Notes: generated by a model not told the origin, from the letters alone. A stretch of 42,861 nucleotides of DNA from Anabaena sp. 54 (GCA_900299285.1 OMJF01000111.1:1-42861); one strand, 5' to 3'; shown: positions 7,908 to 17,857, counted from the first letter of the stretch. Numbers and translations: made by a program.

Positions 7908-9209
7908 TTAACCCACCTCGGAAATTCTGGAAATCAGCTTCATAATCTCCTGATAATATTGTATATTTCCTAACTGGGAATAAAGATCAGCGGATTTGCG
8001 AAAATCCGTAATGGCGTTTAACTGATTCCCCAGTTGTCTATGTATATCCGCTCTGACTAAATAGGCTAGGGGATAACGTGGTTGTAATTGTATTGCTTGG
8101 TTTAAATCTGTTAATGCTGCTTTTAACTTTCCTATAAGCAAGTAGCTACGACCTCGATTAAACCAGTCTTGAGCTAAATTAGGGTTAATACTGATTGCTT
8201 GAGTATAATCAGAGATTGCTTTTTTATAGTCATTCAGAGCATAACGGGCATTAGCGCGATCGCTATAAAATACAGCGCATTGAGGATCTAATCGTAAAGC
8301 TTCAGTGAAATCACTAATTGCACCAGTAAAATCTTTTACTGTATAACGAATATTTCCTCTGTGATAATAGGCGGCTAAAAAGTCAGAATCTATTGCTAAT
8401 GCTTGGTTATAGTCTTTAATTGCTGCTTGTATATTACCTAACAAATTTTGAGCATCACCTCGTTTGCAATATGCTGGAGCAAATTCTGGGGTGATTGATA
8501 TTGATTGAGTATAATCTGCAATAGCACCGACAAAATCCTGCATAGCTTCCCGTACCGTTCCCCGTCCATAGTAAGCTGTAGCTAAAAGGGGATTAATTTG
8601 TAATGATTGATTATAGTCAGTAATTGCATTTTCATAATTTCCTAATTGGTGATGTGCATTAGCTCGAAAAGTATATACTATATCTAAATCAGGATTAATT
8701 TGTAATGCTTGATTATAATCGCTAATTGCTTGGTAATAATCTCCTAAATTGCTATAAACTAAACCCCGTTGATAGTAAACTTGAATATCATCAGGAACTA
8801 TTGTTAATGCTTGATTAAAATCCTTAATTGCTTGATGATAATTTTGGAGATGAGCATAAATTAAACCACGATTGTAGTAAGCTGTAGCGAAATTAGGATT
8901 AATTTCTAGAGAACGATTATAATCATTAATAGCATTTTGGTATTTTTGCAAAGCATAATAACTATTACCACGATTATGGTAAGCTTCTGCGAAATTAGGA
9001 TTGATATTTATAGCTTGGTTATAATCAGCGATCGCTTTTGCATAATCACCTAAAATATGAAAGATATTACCACGATTAATATACGCCATAGAAAAATTAG
9101 CAGATAATTCTAAAGCTGCATCAAAACTAGCAATTGCTTGTTGATAATTGCCACTACGATAATGATCTAAACCCTGTTGATGTAAAGTATTAATAATATT
9201 TTGATTCAT
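7908..9209 (-). CDS. Tetratricopeptide-repeat protein
   Basis: A 433-residue protein built of about twelve consecutive 34-residue TPR units, from residue ~8 to ~420. They show the repeated pattern Y-x-x-RG-x-x-x-x-x-x-x-x-x-A-I-x-DYNQAL-x-I-x-P. No signal peptide, membrane segment or catalytic domain is seen, so it is probably a cytoplasmic scaffold for protein-protein contacts. The repeats are very similar to one another, indicating recent internal duplication. Its partner cannot be named. It converges on pyrE with a 38-base gap. Confidence 0.92.
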   Translation of the reverse strand: MNQNIINTLHQQGLDHYRSGNYQQAIASFDAALELSANFSMAYINRGNIFHILGDYAKAIADYNQAININPNFAEAYHNRGNSYYALQKYQNAINDYNRSLEINPNFATAYYNRGLIYAHLQNYHQAIKDFNQALTIVPDDIQVYYQRGLVYSNLGDYYQAISDYNQALQINPDLDIVYTFRANAHHQLGNYENAITDYNQSLQINPLLATAYYGRGTVREAMQDFVGAIADYTQSISITPEFAPAYCKRGDAQNLLGNIQAAIKDYNQALAIDSDFLAAYYHRGNIRYTVKDFTGAISDFTEALRLDPQCAVFYSDRANARYALNDYKKAISDYTQAISINPNLAQDWFNRGRSYLLIGKLKAALTDLNQAIQLQPRYPLAYLVRADIHRQLGNQLNAITDFRKSADLYSQLGNIQYYQEIMKLISRISEVG

Positions 9210-9235
9210 AAATAAAGAGAGAATATGGATTACAT

Positions 9236-9475
9236 TTAATATTTTATTGGAGGAAGTCCGTTATTTAATTCGCGGAAATAGAGATGATTAGTTCTCGATT
9301 TTCCACTCCCCAAAACAATGATCGCACCCTCCACATCCCCAAAAGCGAACTGATAAGTCAGCGCTTACGCTATCGCATTATTCATTATTTCCGGTTTTAA
9401 TTCACCAGTAATTAAATTGCGATCGCCTAATCTTACAGTTTCTTTAGATAAAAGCCAACCTGGTTCTAAATGGAA
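9236..9475 (-). pseudogene. Decayed coding remnant carrying a short repeat insertion
   Basis: One minus-strand frame reads LEPGWLLSKETVRLGDRNLI then TGELKPEIMN. It continues, after a TAA within a GCG-rich stretch at about 9358-9377, as YQFAFGDVEGAIIVLGSGKS and NHLYFRELNNGLPPIK to a stop at 9236. The GCGATAGCGTAAGCGCTGAC stretch looks like a small dispersed repeat inserted in frame and bringing the stop. No start codon remains. I do not recognise the family. The coherent peptide on both sides of the repeat is the evidence for a former gene. Confidence 0.45.
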
Positions 9476-9995
9476 TCATTGTAATAGTTATGGTATAGCC
9501 GCAAAATTCCATTGTGCAGTTCGTACTCCTGACGGACTGATACTCTAGACTTTCTATACTTATATTTTAAGCTACTTTGCTCTTACCCAGTAGTCAAACA
9601 TAAGTACATTTATTCTATAAATTGTATCTAAATTGAGTGATCGCGTTCCGTCCACCAGAGGCGATCGCCCACTCTGCACACCCTAGAGTCATCAAATACT
9701 TAGAATACCTAACAATTAGTTGCAAACAAATTTAGTCAACCATATTTTTCTCAAAAAGTACTTGCTTTTTCATGAGAGTTATGAGATTATACTATTAATC
9801 TATAGTAAATCAGTCGAGATACAGTAGTTTTATCCGCAACCCACCACTAACGCTAATGCCTATAGCTATGGCTAAGGAGTTGAAAAAGCCTTCCCAGCAA
9901 ACATGAGGTAGTCAGATTGATATGACAACTGCCAGACCAGAAAATTTTTATCATCCTGTATTCATTTAGTAAAAAAATATTACTTGGACTCTAAT
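9476..9995. promoter_or_regulatory. Intergenic region upstream of the monooxygenase pair
   Basis: About 520 bases without a recognised gene, containing one HIP1 site near 9660. A mini-ORF at 9922-9969 (MTTARPENFYHPVFI) lies just before the first monooxygenase and is too short to assign. TTATACT at 9787-9793 could be a -10 region, but no well-spaced -35 is seen. The promoter of the downstream module must lie here. Confidence 0.35.
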
Positions 9996-11339
9996 ATGGG
10001 CAAACAACAAAAACAAATAAGACTAGGTGCATTTTTACCCGGAGCAGGCCAGCACGTAGCAGCTTGGCGACACCCCCAAGCAAGGAGTAATGGCGCTCTC
10101 AATTTTGAGCATTATAAGCAGATAGCCCAAACAGCCGAGCGTGGTAAATTCGACGCATTTTTTCTGGCTGACGGTTTAGCCTTACAACATCGTCCTGGTG
10201 CAGAAGGTCGTACAGCCTTTGGAGGTGACTTTGAACCTGTCACCCTATTTTCAGCTTTATCTGCCGTAACAGAGCGTATTGGTTTTATCGCCACCGCCTC
10301 TACTACCTATGAAGATCCGTATATTCTCGCACGCAAATTTGCTTCCTTAGACCATATTTCTGGAGGAAGAGCAGGATGGAACGTAGTCACAACTGGTAGT
10401 AGTGAGGCGGCTGGTAATTTCGGTCTTGAAGCCCATCCTATTCATGCAGAAAGGTATATTCGCGCCCATGAATTTATTGATGTAGTCAAAGGTTTGTGGG
10501 ATAGTTGGGAAGATGATGCTTTTGTTCGTGATCAAGAAACAGCTTTTTACTACGACCCCAATAAAATACATCAACTTAACCATAAAGGCAGATTTTTCTC
10601 CGTGCGCGGACCATTAAACATTGCCCGTCCGCCCCAAGGTTATCCGGTAATTGTGCAAGCTGGTTCTTCTCAAGATGGTAAAGAACTAGCTGGTAGAACT
10701 GCCGAAGTTATATTTACTGCCCAACAAACCCTAGAAGATGCTCAAGCCTTCTATACAGATGTTAAAAGTAGATTAGCAAAATATGGACGCACCCCGGAGC
10801 AACTCAAGGTTATGCCGGGTGTTTTTCCCGTCGTGGGACTAACAGAAGGAGACGCAAAAGCCAAATATCAAGAACTGCAAGATCTAATACATCCTCAAGT
10901 GGGTTTAGCTTTATTGCAAGGACTTATAGGTACGGATCTTTCTACCTATCCCCTTGATGGACCATTGCCAGATTTACCAGAAACTAATGATAACAAAAGT
11001 CGCCAAGCATTATTAATTGATATTGCTCGCAGACATAATTTTACCATTAGAGAACTTTATCAATGGATTGCGGGAGCGCGTGGTCACTGGACAATTATCG
11101 GCACACCAGTACAGATTGCAGATCAACTAGAAGAATGGTTTCTCAATGATGCTGCTGATGGTTTTAACATTATGCCTCCCTATCTTCCTGGTGGACTGGA
11201 TGATTTTGTTGATTTAGTAATTCCTGAACTACAACGGCGGGGTTTATTCCGCACTGAGTATGAAGGAACGACTCTGCGGGAAAATCTCGGTTTATCTCGT
11301 CCAGTTAATCAATTTCAAAAGGTATTAGCAGCAGTTTAA
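9996..11339 (+). CDS. FMN-dependent monooxygenase, NtaA/SnaA/DszA type (first of tandem pair)
   Basis: A protein of 447 residues from ATG 9996 (the frame is open to TTG 9984). It belongs to the luciferase-like (LLM) flavin monooxygenases that use reduced FMN supplied by a separate reductase. Family features are IRLGAFLPG at the N-terminus, AERGKFDAFFLADG, the FMN-region motif SGGRAGWNVVTTGS, and PQGYPVIVQAGSSQDGKELA. The closest characterised relatives by pattern are nitrilotriacetate monooxygenase A, pristinamycin SnaA and dibenzothiophene-sulfone DszA. Its paralogue follows after 80 bases. No dedicated reductase lies beside it; SsuE at 28 kb is the nearest candidate. Substrate unknown. Confidence 0.9.
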   Translation: MGKQQKQIRLGAFLPGAGQHVAAWRHPQARSNGALNFEHYKQIAQTAERGKFDAFFLADGLALQHRPGAEGRTAFGGDFEPVTLFSALSAVTERIGFIATASTTYEDPYILARKFASLDHISGGRAGWNVVTTGSSEAAGNFGLEAHPIHAERYIRAHEFIDVVKGLWDSWEDDAFVRDQETAFYYDPNKIHQLNHKGRFFSVRGPLNIARPPQGYPVIVQAGSSQDGKELAGRTAEVIFTAQQTLEDAQAFYTDVKSRLAKYGRTPEQLKVMPGVFPVVGLTEGDAKAKYQELQDLIHPQVGLALLQGLIGTDLSTYPLDGPLPDLPETNDNKSRQALLIDIARRHNFTIRELYQWIAGARGHWTIIGTPVQIADQLEEWFLNDAADGFNIMPPYLPGGLDDFVDLVIPELQRRGLFRTEYEGTTLRENLGLSRPVNQFQKVLAAV

Positions 11340-11419
11340 ATAATTGGATTTCGCGCCAAGTCGCAAAGAAGCAAAGGCGCAAAGTTTAAGTCTATTTACA
11401 GTTACACCAGAAAAAATAT

Positions 11420-12784
11420 ATGAGTGCAAAACGTAAGTTTCGGTTAGGTGCATTTATTCAAGCCACTGGACATCATATTTCTGCTTGGCGACACCCTAAT
11501 ACACAAATAGATGCAGGTTTGAATTTTGAGCATTATAAAGAAATTACTCAAACTGCGGAACGTGGGTTATTTGATGCGGTTTTTCTAGCAGATAGTCCAG
11601 GAATTTGGGGTGGTTCTCCTGAAACTCAAAGTCGCAATGGTAAAATTGCCCATTTTGAGCCTGTGACTTTGTTTGCTGCTTTATCTTCCGTTACTAAAAA
11701 CATCGGTTTTATTTCCACTGCTTCCACTACTTACGAAGATCCGTACACCTTAGCACGGAAATTTGCATCTTTAGACCATTTGAGTCACGGACGTGCAGGG
11801 TGGAATGTTGTTACCACAGGTAATGAGAATGCGGCGGCTAATTTTGGACTGGAAGATCATCCAGAACACGGCCAACGTTATGAAAGGGCTCAAGAATTTG
11901 TGGAAGTGGTACAAGGATTGTGGGATAGTTGGGAAGATGATGCTTTTATTCGTGATAGAGAATCAGGTATTTATTTTGATGCTAACAAACTGCATACGCT
12001 GAACCATAAAGGCAAATACTTTTCTGTCAGAGGCCCTTTAAATGTAGGTCGTCCTCCCCAAGGTTATCCGGTAATTGTACAAGCTGGAGCTTCTGAACCA
12101 GGTAGAGATTTAGCTGCCCGTACTGCTGAGGTAATATTTACTGCTAATCAAACTTTAGGTGATGCCCAACAATTCTATGCGGATGTCAAAGGGCGGTTAG
12201 CAAAATACGGACGTTCTCCCGATGATCTCAAAATTATGCCTGGTGCTTTTCCGATCATAGGAAGAACTGAAGAAGAAGCTCAGGAAAAATATGAGTTTTT
12301 GCAATCTTTAATTCATCCCGATGTTGCTTGGGGAATCCTCAAAAATTATTACAAAGGTGTGGATTTATCACAATACTCTTTTGATGATTTAGCACCGGAA
12401 TTACCCAGCGATACTAACAATAATAAGAGTCGCTTAAAACTGGTGACGGACTTAGCTACTCGCGGTGGTCTTACTCTACGTCAATTGTATTTATCTTTGG
12501 CGACTGCACGGGGTCATCGTACTATTTTGGGTACTCCTGAAACTATTGCTGATCAATTAGAAGAATGGTTTATCAATGGTGCGGCTGATGGTTTTAATAT
12601 TATGCCACCTATTTTACCTACAGGGTTGGATGAGTTTGTAAGTTTAGTAGTTCCTGTCTTGCAAAAACGTGGACTGTTCCGTACTGAATACGAGGGTAGT
12701 ACCCTACGGGAAAACCTTGGTTTACGTCGTCCAGTAAATCGTTTTGCTGTCAAACAAGAAAACAAAACACTGGTGTTGGCGTAA
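11420..12784 (+). CDS. FMN-dependent monooxygenase, NtaA/SnaA/DszA type (second of tandem pair)
   Basis: A 454-residue paralogue of the preceding gene, aligning along its whole length (KFRLGAFIQATGHHISAWRH, SHGRAGWNVVTTGN, PQGYPVIVQAGASEPGRDLA, then GLDEFVSLVVPVLQKRGLFR). It differs most in the substrate-facing loop after residue 50 (SPGIWGGSPETQ) and in the stretch near residue 310. Retention of two diverged copies suggests different substrates or successive steps. Its C-terminal tail ENKTLV recurs in the next gene product. The 80-base gap before it includes a GCAAAGGCGCAAAG repeat. Confidence 0.9.
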   Translation: MSAKRKFRLGAFIQATGHHISAWRHPNTQIDAGLNFEHYKEITQTAERGLFDAVFLADSPGIWGGSPETQSRNGKIAHFEPVTLFAALSSVTKNIGFISTASTTYEDPYTLARKFASLDHLSHGRAGWNVVTTGNENAAANFGLEDHPEHGQRYERAQEFVEVVQGLWDSWEDDAFIRDRESGIYFDANKLHTLNHKGKYFSVRGPLNVGRPPQGYPVIVQAGASEPGRDLAARTAEVIFTANQTLGDAQQFYADVKGRLAKYGRSPDDLKIMPGAFPIIGRTEEEAQEKYEFLQSLIHPDVAWGILKNYYKGVDLSQYSFDDLAPELPSDTNNNKSRLKLVTDLATRGGLTLRQLYLSLATARGHRTILGTPETIADQLEEWFINGAADGFNIMPPILPTGLDEFVSLVVPVLQKRGLFRTEYEGSTLRENLGLRRPVNRFAVKQENKTLVLA

Positions 12785-13080
12785 ATGACTGAATTTTGGA
12801 TTTCAGATTGCTCATTCAAAATCTGGAACTTTGCCCCTTTGCGTCTACCCTGCGGGATCTCTAAAAGAGATTGCGCGAAACCTAATCTTTAATCACTCTC
12901 ATTTAGTCACGTCAGCACAGACGTTAAAAGCCTACCGGAGTTTATGTAGATTTCGGAAAGTTATGCTTGTCCAAAAGACAAGAAACCCAAGTCAAAATCA
13001 ACAGCGCGATTTCCCACAGATACCTGATTTCTTGAAAAGTCAGGGATCTAAGTTGTCTTGTAACTTTTCTTGAGGAAAAT
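12785..13080. repeat. Intergenic spacer with short GC-rich repeats
   Basis: About 296 bases between the monooxygenase and amidohydrolase genes. Around 12832-12885 a segment (TACCCTGCGGGATC, GAGATTGCGCGAAAC) resembles small dispersed repeats of Nostocales. GAGGAAA at 13072-13078 lies very close to the next ATG and is probably its ribosome binding site. No terminator is obvious, so cotranscription is possible. Confidence 0.4.
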
Positions 13081-14619
13081 ATGAGTAAATATAGCAAATT
13101 GAAAAGCTCTCCCTCGGCCGCAGTTAGAGCCAATCTCGATTATCCTGTCATTGATACTGATGTTCACACTAATGATTTTACTCCTGCTCTGGAGGATTAT
13201 ATTGCTCACTACGGTGGTGTGAAATTGGTAGATGAATTACGCAAGGCTGAATCTTCTCGTCTTAATCCCAAGAGTGAAGGTAAGGACTGGTATCAACAAA
13301 CTCCAGAAGAACGCCAATATAATCGGACATTGCGATCGCCTTGGTGGGCTAGAGTTACCCGTAATACTTTTGATTTGGCTACTTATACCCTGCCCGCATT
13401 ACTCTATGAACGTCAAGCAAAGCAAGGTTCTGATTATTCTGTATTATTCCCCAATAATGCCTTAGCTGCGGCTGGTGCAAGTAAAGAGAATCGTCAATTA
13501 TTGCAACGGGCAATTAATCACTATCATGCCGATATTTACCGCAAATATAGCGATCGCTTGACTGTAGTAGCTGGTATCCCCATGACTACTCCCCAAGAAG
13601 CGATTGAAGAGTTAGAATTTGCAGTAAAAACACTAGGTTTGAAAGTTGCAAATATTCCTGGTGGGGTAAGACGACCAATTAAGGCGATCGCTGATAAATA
13701 CCCAGCCGATCAATTCCCAGAAATTGGCAAATATGCCTCCTACATTGACTTTTTCGGATTAGATAGTGAATACGACTACGACCCCTTCTGGGCTAAAGCT
13801 GTCGAATTAGGCGTACCTTTAACCACCCATTACGGTAGCCAAGGATGGACTGGACGCTCTTCCATCAGTAACTACATGAACAACCATATCGGACACTTTG
13901 CCGATGGTTCACAGGCATTTGCCAAAGCCTTGTTCTTTGGAGGTGTAACCAGACGCTTCCCACAATTGCGTGTAGGGATGCTAGAAGGTGGTGCAGACTG
14001 GGGCGCTCATGTTTACATTCATTTAGTAGATCGTTTCTCTAAACGCAATTTAGAAGGACTGCAAAACTATAACCCAGACCTCACCAACGCTGATGAGTTG
14101 TTTGAATTATTTGCCCAATATGGTGGAGAAATTACACAAGGACATTCCCTAAGCAAAGAGGAATTGACCAAGAGTGTACTAGGAGCTTCCTTCAACCGTC
14201 ATAGCCGTTCACCAGTGGGTAGTGAACTAGAAGATTTTGGTGCAGCAGGTATTGAAAGAATAGAAGATATACGCGATCGCTGGGTGAACAGTTTCTTCTT
14301 TGGTTCTGAATCTGATGATCGTACTATAGCTGCGGCATTCAATGACAAAGCCAACCCATTGGGAGTCAAAATTAACGCCATTTACTCCTCCGATGTTGGT
14401 CACTGGGATGTACCCAATCTCACCGCACCTTTAGCTGAAAGCTGGGATTTGGTTAGAGAAGGTGTAATTTCTGAAGATGACTTCAAAGCCTATGTATTTG
14501 GCAATCCTTATAAATTCTACACCCAAGCTAACCCCGATTTCTTCAAAGGTACAGCCGTAGAATCCAAACTACCTAAGACCGAATCTCAAGTAGAGAATAA
14601 AACCTTGGTAGGTGTGTAA
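13081..14619 (+). CDS. Amidohydrolase_2-family metal-dependent hydrolase/decarboxylase
   Basis: A 512-residue protein of the Amidohydrolase_2 (PF04909, ACMSD-like) superfamily. Metal-site elements are visible in order: DTDVHT near residue 25 (Asp-x-His type), LTTHYGSQGW in the middle, VGMLEGGADWGAH, and YSSDVGHWDVPN near the end. The final FGNPYKFYTQANPDFF block resembles the family's closing GNA-x-RLY. These enzymes hydrolyse or decarboxylate small ring or carboxylate compounds in the cytoplasm. Long relatives of ~400-500 residues occur beside flavin monooxygenases in catabolic clusters. The product could act on what the monooxygenases release (inference). Confidence 0.88.
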   Translation: MSKYSKLKSSPSAAVRANLDYPVIDTDVHTNDFTPALEDYIAHYGGVKLVDELRKAESSRLNPKSEGKDWYQQTPEERQYNRTLRSPWWARVTRNTFDLATYTLPALLYERQAKQGSDYSVLFPNNALAAAGASKENRQLLQRAINHYHADIYRKYSDRLTVVAGIPMTTPQEAIEELEFAVKTLGLKVANIPGGVRRPIKAIADKYPADQFPEIGKYASYIDFFGLDSEYDYDPFWAKAVELGVPLTTHYGSQGWTGRSSISNYMNNHIGHFADGSQAFAKALFFGGVTRRFPQLRVGMLEGGADWGAHVYIHLVDRFSKRNLEGLQNYNPDLTNADELFELFAQYGGEITQGHSLSKEELTKSVLGASFNRHSRSPVGSELEDFGAAGIERIEDIRDRWVNSFFFGSESDDRTIAAAFNDKANPLGVKINAIYSSDVGHWDVPNLTAPLAESWDLVREGVISEDDFKAYVFGNPYKFYTQANPDFFKGTAVESKLPKTESQVENKTLVGV

Positions 14620-15032
14620 AGGGTAGGGAACAGTAGGGGCAATCCCCCTGTGGTTGCCCCTAAATGCGTAGATGCGTAGATTGGGTTAAGCAAAGCGTAA
14701 TTCAATACATACAAGATTTTTAAGTGTCGGGTTTCGTCCCATTGCTCCGCAACGCTGACGCGAACAACCCAACCTACATCTGTAGCGTTCGCGTAGCGTG
14801 GCGTTAGCCATCATTTTATTGCCGATGAAGTTTACAGTAACCCAACATTGCAACAATGGCTAGTTTCACAAAGCCGTCGCCAAACAGCAGTAGTAAGTTG
14901 AATCAGAGAATAATCAGGAAAACACCCTTATACCAAATATTATACGATCTTATTCCATGTAGTTTCAAATTAATTTGGTATTACATCTTTGCGCTTCGCG
15001 CCTCCGCGTGAGATAAAAATTCTACAACTAAT
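14620..15032. repeat. Repeat-filled spacer with three dispersed repeats
   Basis: In order: a hairpin repeat (AGGGGCAA/TTGCCCCT, 14635-14662); a GGGTT-ended inverted repeat of the AACCCAACCTACA type (14681-14778), related to the one at 24418-24494; and a copy of the 23-bp repeat family (14789-14810) that also sits twice in the ABC exporter pseudogene. A short open stretch near 14821-14900 (ADEVYSNPTLQQWLVSQS) may be a C-terminal coding scrap but is too short to name. Confidence 0.6.
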
Positions 15033-16031
15033 ATGACATTACCAAATACTAAACTTGGTCAAACTGGACTAACAGTTTCTCGGTTCGTTCTCGGTACAAT
15101 GACCTTCGGACTACAAACCGACGAAGAAACTTCTATCAAAATTCTCGATACTGCTGCTGATGCAGGAATTAACTTTTTAGATACAGCCGATGTTTATCCC
15201 CTTGGTGGAGGTTTACCTACTGCGGGACGCACTGAGGAAATTATTGGCCGTTGGTTAAAAGGTAAACGGGAAAATTTTATTGTGGCTACTAAAGCCGTTG
15301 GTAAAGTTGGTGCAGCACCTTGGGATCAAGGATCTTCCCGCAAACATATTTTAGATGCCATTGATGCTTCCCTCAGACGATTGGGAACTGATTATGTTGA
15401 CTTGTACCAACTACATTCTGATGATGCTTCAACTCCCCTTGATGAAACCCTAGAAGCACTCGATACCATAGTTCGGGCTGGTAAAGTTCGCTATATCGGA
15501 GTTTCCAATTTCTTAGCTTACCGACTAGCCCGCGCTTTAGGTCGTGCAGATGTGCGTCATCTGACTCGTTTCATCTCCATTCAGCCCCGCTATAACCTTT
15601 TATTCCGGGAAATTGAACGAGAATTATTACCCCTAGCACAAGAAGAAGGTTTAGGTGTCATTCCTTACAATCCCTTAGCGGGGGGATTACTCACAGGTAA
15701 ACATAAACAAGCTGAAGGACCAACCGTCGGGACTCGTTTTACTTTGGGTGCAGCCGCAGAACGTTATCAAGAACGTTATTGGCATGACCGTGAGTTTAAC
15801 ACTGTGGAAGAATTACGCACGGTAGCAGATTTAGCAGGATTATCTCTCACAACTCTATCATTAGCTTGGGTTTTAGCTAATCCAATTATTACTGCTCCCA
15901 TTATCGGTGCAAGTCGTCCAGAACAACTTATTGATAGTCTCAAAGCTATAGAAGTTAAACTTGACGACAATGTAAAACAAAAATTAGATGATATTACTGC
16001 TGAATATCGTCGCGGAGATTCTGTGCGTTAA
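15033..16031 (+). CDS. Aldo/keto reductase
   Basis: A 332-residue NADPH-dependent oxidoreductase with a TIM-barrel fold. The catalytic tetrad is intact: Asp50 and Tyr55 (FLDTADVY), Lys87 (IVATKAVG) and His128 (VDLYQLHS). The nucleotide-binding end is PIIGASRPEQLIDSLKAI. It resembles AKRs that reduce aldehydes or ketones. It lies downstream of the amidohydrolase in the same direction after a repeat-filled gap, so membership in the same catabolic module is plausible but not shown. A second, different AKR is at 38704. Confidence 0.92.
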   Translation: MTLPNTKLGQTGLTVSRFVLGTMTFGLQTDEETSIKILDTAADAGINFLDTADVYPLGGGLPTAGRTEEIIGRWLKGKRENFIVATKAVGKVGAAPWDQGSSRKHILDAIDASLRRLGTDYVDLYQLHSDDASTPLDETLEALDTIVRAGKVRYIGVSNFLAYRLARALGRADVRHLTRFISIQPRYNLLFREIERELLPLAQEEGLGVIPYNPLAGGLLTGKHKQAEGPTVGTRFTLGAAAERYQERYWHDREFNTVEELRTVADLAGLSLTTLSLAWVLANPIITAPIIGASRPEQLIDSLKAIEVKLDDNVKQKLDDITAEYRRGDSVR

Positions 16032-16086
16032 GAGACTTTTGGATGATCTGATTAGGCATTTATAAATAAAAAATATTCAATTAACT

Positions 16087-16225
16087 CTTGTGGGGTAGGC
16101 CTCTTGCCTGCCCTGGAATGGGGGGGGCTAGAAGGCCAACGCCACCTTCACACAAATTCCCGCAGTTTACAAAGTAGGTATCTTGCATGCCCTAGAATGG
16201 ACGGGCTAGAAGCCCATCCCACAAG
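16087..16225. repeat. Inverted/tandem dispersed repeat (CTTGTGGG...CCCACAAG ends)
   Basis: Two imperfect tandem units (about 16096-16140 and 16174-16216) share TCTTGC, TGCCCT, GAATGG and GGGCTAGAAG. The whole is bounded by inverted CTTGTGGG and CCCACAAG. This is the GGGCAAGATGCCC-type palindromic family common in cyanobacteria. An open frame spanning it is not a gene. Confidence 0.65.
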
Positions 16226-17614
16226 GTTGGATAATTTGTTTTTTGATATTCCCTTAAATACCACCGGACGGTTGATCCAACGGTCTATTTTAATTTGTTA
16301 CAGCAACGAAAATGACTAAAAAAATCAGACTTTCTAAATCGTTTCAACGCGCTCCCAATACGCCTGAATTACCAGATACTCCTTTCCTATTTGTTTGTTA
16401 TTTTGTTAATCAATTTCGCTGGTGGTATGTGGCAATGGTACTTTTAGAAATTGCACACGCTACCTGTGGAATTATGCTACCTTATGCGATCGGTGAGATG
16501 ATTCGCAGTGTGACACGCTCTACGGGCGACAGCAAACTGGTTTTTGATAGCTGACAACAAACCTTAATTCTATTCACAGCTTTAACTATAGGTGAAGTGG
16601 TATTTGGGCGTTCGGCCGGACTTTTACAAACTATTCTCCATCCCGTCCACAGACAGCATATAGTCCGGTCTTTATATGCCTATTTACAACAACATTCCCA
16701 TCGTTATCTTAGTAGTAGTTTTGCTGGTGCATTAGCTCATCGCATTGCGGAAACTTCCCTTGGTGTAACCCAAACGATGCAAATGATGATTACTGAATTT
16801 ATGCCAGTAATTATCGTTTATATCGTCTCCACAATTTTACTCTATCGTGCCTATCCTCCTTTGGCTGCACTTGTGGGAATTTGGGCAGTTTTATTCCTGA
16901 GTATTTCCTTCTGGTTGGCGACTCGTTGCCGAATTTATGCCCGGAAAGCTGCCTCCGCTAGAAGTGAAACTACAGGTATTATTGTAGATTCGGTGACAAA
17001 TCTCACCAGTAGCCGATTGTTTGCTCGTTTGGGTTTTGAACGACGCTATTTGAATGACCAATTAAAGCGCGAACTCAAAGAAGTGAGAAAATCTAATTGG
17101 TATTCTGAGAGGATTCGCTGGTTTTGTGTTTATTTCATCAGCGATTTTGAAAATCGGTACTTTGTATTACTCACTTTCTCTGTGGAGTCAAGGAAAGATC
17201 ACTGCGGCTGATTTTGTTGTTGCTACCAGTTTGTCACTACTAATTATTAGTGAAGCTCGAAATTTAAGCAAACGGTTTCTGGAATGGTTTGAACATATTG
17301 GTAATATCGCCAATGGTGTGCATACTATTGTTCAACCCCATGAAATTATTGATCGGGATAATGCTATAAATCACGCTATTACTAAGGGTAGTATTGAGTT
17401 TCGCCAGGTGAATTTCAGTTACTCATCAGAGAAGAAGGTATTTACTAATCTTTCTGTTAGTATTCAACCAGGAGAAAGAGTTGGATTGGTGGGTTTTTCT
17501 GGTTCTGGAAAATCTACTTTTGTGAATCTGATTTTGCGTTTATTTGACCCGCAATCGGGACAAATATTAATTGATGGGGTGGATATTAAAGATATGACTC
17601 AGGAAGCCCTACAT

Positions 17615-17637
17615 TTGGCTAACGCCACGCTACGCGA
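17615..17637 (+). repeat. 23-bp small dispersed repeat, copy A
   Basis: This copy starts TTGGCTAACG and ends GCTACGCGA. It interrupts the ABC exporter coding sequence between the codons for ALH and the Q-loop block, shifting frame by 23 bases. The same 23 bases occur in reverse orientation at 17858-17880, and 22 of them at 14789-14810. Confidence 0.8.
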
Positions 17638-17857
17638 ACGCAAATTAGTTTGATTCCACAAGATCCTTCTTTGTTCCATCGCACGTTGTTGGAAAATATT
17701 CTTTATGGACGTTTAGAAGCATCAGAAGCGGAATTAATAGAAGCAGCTAGAAAAGCCTATGCTGATGATTTTATTGCCCACATGACGGAGGGTTATGATT
17801 CTTTGGTGGGTGAACGTGGTGTAAAATTATCTGGAGGACAAAGACAAAGGATTGCGA

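Noticed and set aside
7908..9209. Regular 102-base periodicity suggesting a DNA tandem array
   Set aside because: The period is 34 codons and encodes consistent TPR units, so it is protein repeat structure.
11340..11419. Possible intrinsic terminator between the two monooxygenases
   Set aside because: The GC-rich stretch is the GCAAAGGCGCAAAG dispersed repeat and shows no stem followed by a T run.
16104..16319. 71-codon ORF before the ABC exporter
   Set aside because: It is made almost entirely of the tandem GGGCTAGAAG repeat at 16087-16225.
16552..16554. Possible recoded TGA (readthrough or selenocysteine) in the ABC exporter
   Set aside because: Three further lesions occur in the same gene and no special structure was seen after the TGA, so ordinary decay is simpler.
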